The notes: generated from the letters alone by a model not told the origin. A stretch of DNA of 11,593 nt from an uncultured Oscillospiraceae bacterium (GCA_934636045.1 CAKTZP010000063.1:1-11593), one strand, 5' to 3'. Positions 1 to 6,115 are shown, counted from the first letter of the stretch. Numbers and translations: made by a program.

Positions 1-425
1 GGGCAAGGGATGTTGTGGCTCTCGATGAAATCCTTCATCTCCGCTTGCGTAAACGAGTCGATCGGCTTTTCCAGCGTCAGGCCGTTGGCGGCGCAGAAAT
101 TCTCAATGAGCTGGTCGGCGCGGAAGCGCTCCTTGCACTCGCGGCAGTCCATCAGCGGGTCGGAAAAACCGCCCAGATGGCCCGAGGCGACCCACGTCTG
201 CGGATTCATCAAAATCGCGGAATCGAGGCCGACGTTATACGGGTTTTCCTGCACGAATTTTTTCCACCAAGCGCGCTTGATGTTGTTCTTCAGCTCGACG
301 CCAAGCGGGCCGTAATCCCATGTGTTCGCCAGTCCGCCATAGATCTCCGACCCGGCGAATACATACCCGCGGTTCTTGCAGAGCGCGACCAGCTTGTCCA
401 TTGTTTTTTCCGTATTTTTCAGCAT
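1..425 (-). CDS. glyQS: Glycyl-tRNA synthetase, single-chain type, N-terminal part (runs off the left edge)
   Basis: Charges tRNA-Gly with glycine in the cytoplasm. Translating the minus strand from 425 gives 141 codons open to the window edge. Residues 19-45 carry the hallmark class II GlyRS stretch ([13 protein letters not shown], then [15 protein letters not shown]), followed by WW at 53-54 and [10 protein letters not shown] at 81-90. A CxxC pair at Cys94/Cys97 resembles the zinc-type insertion of this family. The full protein is usually about 460 residues, so roughly 70% is missing. The ATG at 425 is chosen because GGAGG (433-437) lies 7 nt upstream; a second in-frame ATG eight codons later has no such site. 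It has its own consensus promoter and is separated from the regulator gene by a terminator, so it is a housekeeping neighbour and not part of the sugar operon. Confidence 0.95.
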   Translation of the reverse strand, partial: MLKNTEKTMDKLVALCKNRGYVFAGSEIYGGLANTWDYGPLGVELKNNIKRAWWKKFVQENPYNVGLDSAILMNPQTWVASGHLGGFSDPLMDCRECKERFRADQLIENFCAANGLTLEKPIDSFTQAEMKDFIESHNIPC

Positions 426-461
426 ATCTTTGCCTCCAGAGCATCATGATTCTAGTGTAAT

Positions 462-490
462 ATTATACTCGCAAACCCTGCCCATGTCAA
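462..490 (-). promoter_or_regulatory. Consensus sigma-A promoter for glyQS
   Basis: Read on the minus strand, TTGACA (490-485) is followed by exactly 17 bp and TATAAT (467-462). Both hexamers match the consensus perfectly. Predicted transcription start is near 455, giving a 5' leader of only about 30 nt, which contains the GGAGG site. That leader is too short for a T-box, which often controls aminoacyl-tRNA synthetase genes in Firmicutes, so expression looks constitutive. Confidence 0.9.
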
Positions 491-522
491 TAGCTTCGCC
501 CCGCAAGCGCCGTTTCCGTTTC

Positions 523-560
523 AAAAGCCGCCCGGTCCGCACTGCGGCCAGGGCGGCTTT
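523..560 (-). terminator. Rho-independent terminator after the GntR-family gene
   Basis: A perfect 10-bp inverted repeat pairs 524-533 with 551-560 (GC-rich core, A/T-rich ends) around a 17-nt loop. On the minus strand the stem begins 2 nt after the regulator's TAA and ends in TTTT. It separates the sugar cluster from the glyQS promoter. The other strand also ends T-rich, so it could act in both directions, but no plus-strand gene approaches it. Confidence 0.85.
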
Positions 561-562
561 CT

Positions 563-1276
563 TTACTTCTGCTTGGGATGCATCTGTCCAATCAGCGAGG
601 AGACCGTCGCCGGGACATCTACAGTATGCTGCTGTAAATCTTCAGTCAAGATCCGTTTGATTCCTTCTGCATCACCGTTTTCCAGACACACAATCATACG
701 CTGATGCACCTCGTTCATGTCCTTTGCAGCCACGCTGTTCGTAATATAGCGCTTTCCGTAAACCAATTTATGAAACGAAAGGCTATTCCATAGTGAGCGA
801 ATTACGCTGCACATCCGATCCATCCCCGCATACTGGTAGATTGCGAAGTGGAAATCCCGGTTAAGCGTATATAGCCGCGCAGGATCCGGGTGATTGTCGG
901 AGACCTCAAGTTCCAACTGCTGTTGGATTGATTTCAACTCATACACTCCCACAGAATCCATGTTTTTGCAAGCATAAAACGCCGCTTCCGGCTCCAAAAG
1001 CCGTCGCATCACATATAGCTCATGCACGCTTTTATCGCTCAGCTCAATCAGTCGATACCCAACATACGGAATCGCTTCAGCAAGCCCAAGTTGTTCCAGC
1101 ATGGTAAACGCTTCGCGCACAGGCATGCGACTGACGCCAAGCTGTTGTGCAATTTTTTCGGCATTCAGCCGTTCCCCCATCGCCAGTGTTCCGTCCATGA
1201 TCCATTCCATCAACCGTTCCAACACCAGTTCGTTTAGTTTTTGGCGTTGATAGCGCAAATTCTCAGTCTGAGGCAT
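563..1276 (-). CDS. GntR-family transcriptional regulator with FCD ligand-binding domain
   Basis: DNA-binding regulator of 237 residues, the usual size for the FCD (FadR C-terminal) subfamily, whose ligands are mostly organic acids and acid sugars. Residues about 12-75 form the winged helix-turn-helix, with LNAEKIAQQLGVSRMPVREA as the recognition region. Residues about 82-220 form the helical FCD domain, beginning near RRLLEPEAAF. It contains NRDFH (Asp141, His143), His191 and His217, the pattern of FCD metal ligands. The start is placed at 1276: the first in-frame ATG (1282) is only 1 nt from GGAGG, whereas 1276 is 7 nt away. It is the last gene of the sugar cluster, 79 bp beyond the TPI homologue, with its own promoter and a terminator. 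The likely role is local repression or autoregulation with a pathway acid as inducer; the ligand is inferred, not seen. Confidence 0.9.
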   Translation of the reverse strand: MPQTENLRYQRQKLNELVLERLMEWIMDGTLAMGERLNAEKIAQQLGVSRMPVREAFTMLEQLGLAEAIPYVGYRLIELSDKSVHELYVMRRLLEPEAAFYACKNMDSVGVYELKSIQQQLELEVSDNHPDPARLYTLNRDFHFAIYQYAGMDRMCSVIRSLWNSLSFHKLVYGKRYITNSVAAKDMNEVHQRMIVCLENGDAEGIKRILTEDLQQHTVDVPATVSSLIGQMHPKQK

Positions 1277-1283
1277 GCACATT

Positions 1284-1288
1284 CCTCC
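1284..1288 (-). promoter_or_regulatory. Ribosome binding site that decides the regulator's start
   Basis: GGAGG on the minus strand. It leaves 1 nt to the ATG at 1282 but 7 nt to the ATG at 1276, which favours the latter as the initiation codon. Confidence 0.7.
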
Positions 1289-1299
1289 TTTTCGCCGTT

Positions 1300-1312
1300 T
1301 AACAGCGCGTTA
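1300..1312. promoter_or_regulatory. Candidate operator: TAAC-n5-GTTA inverted repeat
   Basis: TAAC (1300-1303) and GTTA (1309-1312) are inverted around AGCGC. The repeat falls on the predicted transcription start and first leader bases of the regulator gene (start near 1313). Short, widely spaced dyads at that position are typical sites for autorepression by GntR/FCD proteins. Arms of only 4 bp can arise by chance. Confidence 0.35.
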
Positions 1313-1319
1313 CACCTTC

Positions 1320-1348
1320 ATTTTACCATTTTTATCCGGCAAAATCAA
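1320..1348 (-). promoter_or_regulatory. Sigma-A promoter for the GntR-family gene
   Basis: On the minus strand TTGATT (1348-1343), 17 bp, TAAAAT (1325-1320). Each hexamer departs from consensus at two positions or fewer and the spacing is ideal. It lies in the 79-bp gap after the TPI homologue and lets the regulator be transcribed independently of the catabolic genes. Confidence 0.7.
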
Positions 1349-1355
1349 TCATTAT

Positions 1356-2123
1356 TTATTCCATAACGCTTCGAATCAAGCGATTGAAGTTTTTTGCATC
1401 CCAAGCGCTTCTTCCCACAAACAAGCCGTCAATCTCTGGCTGTCTACTTAGAGGCACTGCATTCTCTGTATTTACGCTGCCGCCGTAGAGCAGAGGAATC
1501 TCCTGCGCAGCCTCCGCGCCAAACAACTGTACCAACGTTTCGCGGATGGTACGGTGCTTTTCCGCAGCGTATTCCTTGCTGGCCGGAACTCCGGATACGC
1601 CAATCGCCCAAACCGGCTCATAGGCAATCCAGAGCCGCTTGGTCTGTTCCAGTGTCACGCCATTCAGGCCGATTTTGAGCTGCATCCGAAGCACCTCATT
1701 AGAAATCCCATATTCTTTTTGCTTGCCCGTTTCGCCGATGCACAGCAGCACCGTAAAGTCGTGACGCAGTGCACAGAGCACCTTGCGGTTTTCTTCCTCA
1801 TCCGTCTCATGCAGCACATGCCGACGTTCGCTATGGCCGATTTCCACCAATCGAATGCCAATTTCGTCCAACATCAGCGGAGAGATTTCCCCTGTGAACT
1901 GTCCGCGGTCCTCCCATCCCATGTTTTGCGCGCCTAAGCAAATGCTATCAATCGGGACACAGCTTCGGGCTCGTTCCAGCGTTGTAAACGACGGAATCAC
2001 AAACAGCTCTAGCGCCTCGCGAGAAATATCGCTTGTTAGAGCATGCAGCTCCTGTAAAAATGCCGTTGTCTCAGAAAGGGTCTTAAACATTTTTGTGTTC
2101 GTGCCCATATAGAGCTTTTTCAT
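1356..2123 (-). CDS. Triosephosphate isomerase homologue, candidate L-erythrulose-1-phosphate isomerase (LerI/EryH-like)
   Basis: TIM-barrel aldose/ketose-phosphate isomerase of 255 residues. Catalytic residues are in place: Asn9 and Lys11, His97 in EIGHSER, Glu169 in AYEPVWAIG, and the phosphate-binding YGGSV at 213-217. It departs from housekeeping TPI in the N-terminal strand (GTNTKMFK instead of GNWKMN-like) and in loop 6 after VWAIG (VSGVPAS). Such changes fit the paralogues that isomerise four-carbon ketose phosphates. The neighbouring RpiB-type isomerase and RLP support conversion of L-erythrulose 1-phosphate to D-erythrulose 4-phosphate. GGGAG at 2131-2135 overlaps the upstream gene's stop codon and lies 7 nt before the ATG, so translation is probably coupled. 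A glycolytic TPI is the alternative, but these genes usually sit with gap/pgk/gpm. The family is certain; the substrate is inferred. Confidence 0.88.
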   Translation of the reverse strand: MKKLYMGTNTKMFKTLSETTAFLQELHALTSDISREALELFVIPSFTTLERARSCVPIDSICLGAQNMGWEDRGQFTGEISPLMLDEIGIRLVEIGHSERRHVLHETDEEENRKVLCALRHDFTVLLCIGETGKQKEYGISNEVLRMQLKIGLNGVTLEQTKRLWIAYEPVWAIGVSGVPASKEYAAEKHRTIRETLVQLFGAEAAQEIPLLYGGSVNTENAVPLSRQPEIDGLFVGRSAWDAKNFNRLIRSVME

Positions 2124-2134
2124 GGCAGTGCTCC

Positions 2135-2593
2135 CTATTTCATGTTTTCCCGTTCGATCGCAATGATGTTTTCCACCTTCGGCGTGGACGGGCCGTCCTT
2201 AAAGTGAAGCTCCAGCCACTGACTCAAAATTCGTTTTGCGAGTTCCGGGCCAATCACGCGTTCGCCAAAGCAAATCACGTTGCAGTTGTTGCTCAACACA
2301 CTGCGCTCCGCCGAGAAAATATCATGGCCGACCGCGGCACGAATTCCTTTAAATTTGTTGGCAGTGATTGCCATCCCGATGCCTGTACCGCAAACCAGAA
2401 CACCGCGCTTTTGATAGCCGGATTCTATAATACGCTTGCACAGACGCTCGGCAATCGCAGGGTACATCGTCGGATCTTCCTTGCTGTCGCATCCGACGTT
2501 TTCAACCTGATATCCTTTACTTTCCAGCAGTGCAATGAGTGTATTTTTCAAGCTGACTGCTGCATTATCGCAGCCGATTACAATTGTTTCCAT
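2135..2593 (-). CDS. RpiB/LacA/LacB-family sugar-phosphate isomerase, candidate D-erythrulose-4-phosphate isomerase (DerI/EryI-like)
   Basis: Cytoplasmic aldose-ketose isomerase of 152 residues, normal for the family. The N-terminal Rossmann-like strand reads VIGCDNAA at 5-12. The catalytic region GVLVCGTGIGMA spans 64-75 with Cys68 as the proton-transfer residue, followed by NKFKGIRAA. SNNCNV (101-106) is the usual C-terminal loop. The canonical Asp-His pair of RpiB is here Asp9-Asn10, which argues against a plain ribose-5-phosphate isomerase. The ATG at 2593 is preferred to the longer reading frame because it starts exactly at the conserved strand and has GGGA upstream. It lies 19 nt after the RLP gene and 11 nt before the TPI homologue. 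In the known pathway this enzyme makes D-erythrose 4-phosphate, which enters central metabolism. The specific substrate is inferred from context. Confidence 0.87.
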   Translation of the reverse strand: METIVIGCDNAAVSLKNTLIALLESKGYQVENVGCDSKEDPTMYPAIAERLCKRIIESGYQKRGVLVCGTGIGMAITANKFKGIRAAVGHDIFSAERSVLSNNCNVICFGERVIGPELAKRILSQWLELHFKDGPSTPKVENIIAIERENMK

Positions 2594-2612
2594 TTGATTG
2601 CTTCCCTTTCTG

Positions 2613-3857
2613 TCAATTTGAGCCCCAGAGCTGCAAGCATTTGCGCAGCGCAGGGCAGCTTTCCGCAGCACATTCGAGATCGATGCCCGCTGCCGTTGCA
2701 CGAACAGCGGTCATTGCCGCAATTGCGCCCTGTGTAGTACCCATCGGATGTCCTTGAATCGCGCCGCCAATTCCGAGAATCAATTCGTTTCCAAGCAGCT
2801 TTTGCAGCCAGACCTGGTTCACCGGCGTAATACCGCCGCCCAGTGTCGTAAGCGTCGGCGCAAGTTCAGGAATTGGCAGCCGTTGCATCTGTACAGTTTT
2901 GCAGAGGTCAGTCACTGCGCCGGCATTCTTCGGGTCAGGGCACATGGTCATCACGCCGTGTGCACCTGCCAGCCGCGCCAGCAATCCGAGATAAACGCCA
3001 TTGCTAATGCCGCTCTCCATAACACTTAGTCCGGCATAATGCGCCAGCAGGAAAATACGATCCCCAAATTCTTCGTTTAACTCTGCCAGAGCATCTAATC
3101 CGCCAAACACAAAGTTCACAAGACAAGCCTTCGCGCCCTCGTTCAGCACCGCCTGAACATGCTCGCGCATCTGTTTCGGACTGCCGGAAATGTTGGGAAC
3201 GTAAAGCGTCCGCTTCCCGGTTTCCGCAAAGATTTCATCGGAAGCACGCACATATCTGCGCGTTCGCTCTGCAACGTGGTTGTATGCCGGCGAGCCAAGC
3301 AGCTCGTCGTCCTTGACCAAATCCACACCCCCACGCGCGACCTCGCAGAACATTTTCACGCCTTCCTCCGGCGTATACCCGGCACAAGGTTTGATCATGT
3401 TTAACACAATCGGCCTCATCTCCGCTCCAGTCAGTTTCCGCAAAAAGGAGGAATCCTTTTGCGGAGAAGAAAAGCTCACTCCATGCGTCAGCTCCAGATC
3501 GACCAGCCGCGTGCGAAGAGACGTTGAAACATCGTTGCCAACCAGCGCGGTCATCAACTGTGTCAGACTCTTGCCAAAGTTTGCCATCGGAAATGCCACG
3601 CGCAGCAGGCAGTCCACTCCGCCATCCGACGTCTCCCCCATTTCATAAACTCCAAGCACCTGCCCCTGATATTGATCGATCATCTTCTGTGAAATGCCGG
3701 GAACAGGCACCCACGTTCCAATGGTTTGTCCAACTGCAAAGCGTCCCGCCCGCTCAAGCATCGTGCCGCGGTCGGGCATTTTCGCCTGATAGGTCGCAAT
3801 AACGCAAGGCTCGCTCAGCGCCTCTCGCCGACCGAAGGGTTTTGCGGTATAATCCAT
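2613..3857 (-). CDS. RuBisCO-like protein (form IV), candidate 3-oxo-isoapionate-4-phosphate decarboxylase (OiaX-like)
   Basis: A 414-residue RuBisCO large-chain homologue. Residues about 15-140 form the N-terminal domain (GTWVPVPG at 47-54). Residues about 150-400 form the TIM barrel. Active-site features retained are Lys156 in NMIKP, the metal-binding KDDE at 182-185 (Lys for carbamylation, Asp, Glu), His273 and the phosphate-binding GGAIQGHPMG at 364-373. The HR pair and the loop-6 GK of CO2-fixing enzymes are not seen, so it should not fix CO2. RLPs of this kind enolise and decarboxylate 3-oxo acid-sugar phosphates. The two isomerases next door fit OiaX, which yields L-erythrulose 1-phosphate, better than OiaT, whose products would not need them. 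The ATG at 3857 is chosen for GGGAG 6 nt upstream; the longer frame only reads into the preceding gene. RLP family is sure, reaction probable. Confidence 0.92.
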   Translation of the reverse strand: MDYTAKPFGRREALSEPCVIATYQAKMPDRGTMLERAGRFAVGQTIGTWVPVPGISQKMIDQYQGQVLGVYEMGETSDGGVDCLLRVAFPMANFGKSLTQLMTALVGNDVSTSLRTRLVDLELTHGVSFSSPQKDSSFLRKLTGAEMRPIVLNMIKPCAGYTPEEGVKMFCEVARGGVDLVKDDELLGSPAYNHVAERTRRYVRASDEIFAETGKRTLYVPNISGSPKQMREHVQAVLNEGAKACLVNFVFGGLDALAELNEEFGDRIFLLAHYAGLSVMESGISNGVYLGLLARLAGAHGVMTMCPDPKNAGAVTDLCKTVQMQRLPIPELAPTLTTLGGGITPVNQVWLQKLLGNELILGIGGAIQGHPMGTTQGAIAAMTAVRATAAGIDLECAAESCPALRKCLQLWGSN

Positions 3858-3868
3858 AATGCACTCCC

Positions 3869-5113
3869 TTATTCGCCGCTCGACCGAAGCACAAAGCCGC
3901 GTTCCCGCAGCACCTGCGCCATCAGCCGGGCAATTCGTCTGCCCCAATCGCGGTCGTTCAGATTGCCCTGCATGGGCACGATGTGAACACGGTCGCCGAC
4001 GCCCGCACGGATCGTCCGCAACAGCACCTCGTCCGTCTCGGGGCAATAAAGATTCTCTCCCTTGCGCGTGTTCTTCCGCATTCCCTCTGTGGGGAGCACA
4101 AGGGTAACGGGGCGCTTTGTATGGTTGAGCCGTGCGGCAAATATCTTTCCGACCTCCAGCGCCTCGTCGGGCAGAATTTTGATGTGAGCGAGCTGCTCGT
4201 TGTGCATATTGTAGACCCTCTCGTCCATGCGCGGAGGAAAATGCTCGCGGTCAAAATCCACAAAATCCAGCCCGCCGACAGAAACCACCATCGGCACATC
4301 CGCCTCAAGCGTCGCAATCAGTCGATTTTTCGCACCGCAGGAGAAGCCGCCGCCAAAATATTCAGACGTAATCTCATGCGTCGTCATATCCAGAATCCCA
4401 TCGAGGATTCCATCAAGTGCAAGCTGCTCCATAACCTGTCCGCCCACACCGGTCGTGTGGAAGCCAATGGCTTCTATGCCGAGTCGTTCCAGTTCATCAA
4501 TGGCCGCACAGCAGCCGTCGTTTGTAATTCCCATCAAGCTGACACCCACAACGGGTCGACTTGGCTTTTGCGGAGGCCTTCCGGCATGCTTCGCCATCCC
4601 GGCAGCACAGGCACACGCATTTGCAAGCGTTGTCCGCGTCATCATATTCAGTCCGGTAAAGTCGGACATTGAAGGAACAACTACAATATCCCGCATACCG
4701 ACCACTGTTGAAAATGGCTTCTGCCCACAGGCGACTGTGGAGGCGATGACCTTCGGGAAGCCGATTGGCAGCAGCTGCATCGCTGTCATTGCCACAGTGG
4801 TGTTCTGCACACCGCCCGCAGCCATAACGCCATCGATTTTTCCTTCTTTATATAGGCGCAAGATCATCGCGCGCATTGCCTCGGATATCAGCGCCATCAG
4901 TTCGCCCTTTGTTTTCTCGCGCAGTTTTTCCCATTTCAGACCGGCGGCAGCGAAAACCTCCTCACGCGAAATATCTGCACCGCGGGGAGTCCCAAGGCCG
5001 ATCGACATATCGACGATCAGGGGCGCCACACCATTGTCTTGCAGACACTGCGCCATGAACGCAGCCTCCTGCTGCTTGGTGTCGCAGCTTGAAATGATTG
5101 CAATTCGTTTCAT
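3869..5113 (-). CDS. Tm-1-like ATP-binding / UPF0261 family protein
   Basis: A full-length 414-residue member of the UPF0261 (Tm-1-like) family. An N-terminal half (about 1-180) and a C-terminal half (about 186-405) are each alpha/beta. Family landmarks are ISSCDTK at 7-13, GGVQNTT at 100-106, the conserved FHTTGVGGQVMEQL at 218-231 and THEITSEYFGGGFSCG at 245-260. The plant resistance protein Tm-1 has this domain and binds ATP through it; bacterial functions are not settled. The gene is 11 nt before the RLP gene, and its stop abuts that gene's ribosome binding site. No other kinase is visible in the cluster, so it is a candidate for ATP-dependent activation of the acid-sugar substrate. That role is inference. 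The start at 5113 (MKRIAI) has GGAG 7 nt upstream; the ATG at 5119 has only 1 nt. Confidence 0.88.
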   Translation of the reverse strand: MKRIAIISSCDTKQQEAAFMAQCLQDNGVAPLIVDMSIGLGTPRGADISREEVFAAAGLKWEKLREKTKGELMALISEAMRAMILRLYKEGKIDGVMAAGGVQNTTVAMTAMQLLPIGFPKVIASTVACGQKPFSTVVGMRDIVVVPSMSDFTGLNMMTRTTLANACACAAGMAKHAGRPPQKPSRPVVGVSLMGITNDGCCAAIDELERLGIEAIGFHTTGVGGQVMEQLALDGILDGILDMTTHEITSEYFGGGFSCGAKNRLIATLEADVPMVVSVGGLDFVDFDREHFPPRMDERVYNMHNEQLAHIKILPDEALEVGKIFAARLNHTKRPVTLVLPTEGMRKNTRKGENLYCPETDEVLLRTIRAGVGDRVHIVPMQGNLNDRDWGRRIARLMAQVLRERGFVLRSSGE

Positions 5114-5120
5114 AAGCATA

Positions 5121-5124
5121 CTCC
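5121..5124 (-). promoter_or_regulatory. Ribosome binding site of the UPF0261 gene, adjoining a hairpin
   Basis: GGAG on the minus strand, 7 nt before the ATG at 5113 and 1 nt before the ATG at 5119. It starts 2 nt after the end of a strong hairpin (5127-5160), so structure could affect ribosome access. Confidence 0.6.
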
Positions 5125-5126
5125 GT

Positions 5127-5160
5127 CAGCCGCTGCCCCAAAGCCTTGAGGCAGCGGCTG
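5127..5160 (-). other. Strong intergenic hairpin without a U-tract
   Basis: Perfect 11-bp GC-rich inverted repeat (5127-5137 with 5150-5160, CAGCCGCTGCC and its complement) around a 12-nt loop, in the gap between the lactonase-like gene and the UPF0261 gene. Neither strand continues into a T-run, so it does not look like an intrinsic terminator. More likely roles are protecting the upstream mRNA 3' end, a processing site, or damping translation of the next gene. Confidence 0.7.
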
Positions 5161-5168
5161 CTATAGGA

Positions 5169-5981
5169 TTATTTTACCGCACCAATCACGGGTGTCTTCG
5201 CCACACGATCCAGCATAGTCTTATCGTGGCAGAGCAGCAGGTGCTCCGGCGATTTTGCCCGTGCCTTCTGATATTCAATGCTCTTCCATGATTCCACAAT
5301 ATTGTAGAAGCGTCCCGGAGGCGTGATATCATAGTGCAGCTCAGGGATTTCATTGAGGTTGCCAAGCACAAAGATGGAGTCTCCAGCGCAGATATAGCTG
5401 TCGCCGTCAGCGCAATCGACCTCGACAGAAATGTGTCCGGGAGAATGGCCAAAGGACTCGAAGACGCGAACGCCGGGCATAATCTCCGTTTCCCCCTCAA
5501 CCTCGTTGAACACGATGTCAGTAATTGGGGACTTCACGCCAAGAATCGGGGCTTCGTAGGATTTGTAGTACAGCGGAATCGGATTCCGGGCAAATTCGAC
5601 CTCACGCTTATGTGCATAGAACTGCGCATTGGTAAACTTCTCCGCATAGAACATGTGATCCCAGTGCAGATGCGTATAGACAACAATATCCACATCGCTG
5701 CACTTGTAGCCATGCGCGGCAAGTAGGCTCTCGATGTCCTGCCCGGGGTTTTGCCACGAACCGGGGTGGTGGTAGTCGTTTGCACGCTCTGTCCACGCCA
5801 TGCCAGTATCGACAAGCAGGAGCTTGTCCCCGCCTTCCACAAGATAGACAAATACAGGCAGGGGTACCTTTTCATTCGGCACGCCCTTTAGATAAGGAGC
5901 GCAGGAATGATGGTAATGATACTGGAACGGATTGGTCGGCACAAAGCCGGTGTTCAGGGGACGGATTGTAAGATTGGACAT
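5169..5981 (-). CDS. MBL-fold hydrolase, N-acyl-homoserine-lactonase-like (candidate sugar-lactone lactonase)
   Basis: A 270-residue metallo-beta-lactamase-fold hydrolase with a complete dinuclear metal site: HLHWDH (His104, His106, Asp108, His109), His183 in GHSPGH, Asp201 in AGDS and His252 near the C-terminus. Motif order and spacing resemble the AiiA-type lactonase group. No signal peptide is seen, so it is cytoplasmic. In this cluster, opening a sugar lactone to the free acid before the RLP branch is a more plausible job than quorum quenching; D-apionolactone would be the natural case if the substrate is apiose. The known apionolactonase ApnL belongs to another family, so this would be a replacement. 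GGAGG (5991-5995) lies 9 nt before the ATG. It is the first gene after the 192-bp gap and may begin a transcript. Family sure, substrate inferred. Confidence 0.88.
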   Translation of the reverse strand: MSNLTIRPLNTGFVPTNPFQYHYHHSCAPYLKGVPNEKVPLPVFVYLVEGGDKLLLVDTGMAWTERANDYHHPGSWQNPGQDIESLLAAHGYKCSDVDIVVYTHLHWDHMFYAEKFTNAQFYAHKREVEFARNPIPLYYKSYEAPILGVKSPITDIVFNEVEGETEIMPGVRVFESFGHSPGHISVEVDCADGDSYICAGDSIFVLGNLNEIPELHYDITPPGRFYNIVESWKSIEYQKARAKSPEHLLLCHDKTMLDRVAKTPVIGAVK

Positions 5982-6031
5982 AGTAAGTAACCTCCGTTTT
6001 CAAAATGTTCTGTATGGATCTCCAAAAAGGT

Positions 6032-6061
6032 TTTATATGGTTCTCTTGTACTAATTCTTAA
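6032..6061 (-). promoter_or_regulatory. Weak sigma-A promoter candidate before the lactonase-like gene
   Basis: On the minus strand TTAAGA (6061-6056), 18 bp, TATAAA (6037-6032). The -10 is good and the -35 poor, as expected for a regulated promoter. Predicted start near 6025 gives a leader of about 44 nt. In such AT-rich DNA a match of this quality can be accidental. Confidence 0.3.
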
Positions 6062-6100
6062 TAGACCTCGAAAGTTTTATTAATAAGAAGATACCGTAAT

Positions 6101-6115
6101 TTATGCTGCGCATAA
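6101..6115. repeat. Perfect inverted repeat TTATGC-TGC-GCATAA, candidate operator
   Basis: Six-base arms (6101-6106 and 6110-6115) around TGC, upstream of the promoter candidate in the only large gap of the cluster. The size and symmetry suit a dimeric regulator. It does not clearly match the dyad at 1300-1312, so whether the local FCD protein binds it is open. Confidence 0.4.

Noticed and set aside
426..560. T-box or other riboswitch before glyQS
   Set aside because: The consensus promoter lies only about 40 bp from the ATG, and the hairpin at 524-560 is upstream of it and belongs to the regulator gene as a terminator.
2594..2701. N-terminal extension of the RpiB-type isomerase
   Set aside because: It overlaps the end of the RLP gene; the conserved first strand of the family begins at the ATG at 2593.
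2613..3857. True CO2-fixing RuBisCO large subunit
   Set aside because: The Lys-Asp-Asp-Glu motif is kept, but the HR pair and the loop-6 GK needed for carboxylation are not seen, the protein is only 414 residues, and there is no phosphoribulokinase or small subunit.
3858..4046. N-terminal extension of the RuBisCO-like protein
   Set aside because: It reads through the UPF0261 gene in another frame, is Arg-rich with no family match, and the ATG at 3857 has its own ribosome binding site.
5127..5160. Intrinsic terminator after the lactonase-like gene
   Set aside because: The stem is strong, but no T-run follows on either strand, and the next gene's ribosome binding site begins 2 nt later.
4227..5291. 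354-residue open frame on the plus strand
   Set aside because: It is the antisense shadow of the UPF0261 gene, which has clear family motifs; the plus-strand translation is low-complexity, Ser/Ile/Pro-rich, and has no recognisable domain.
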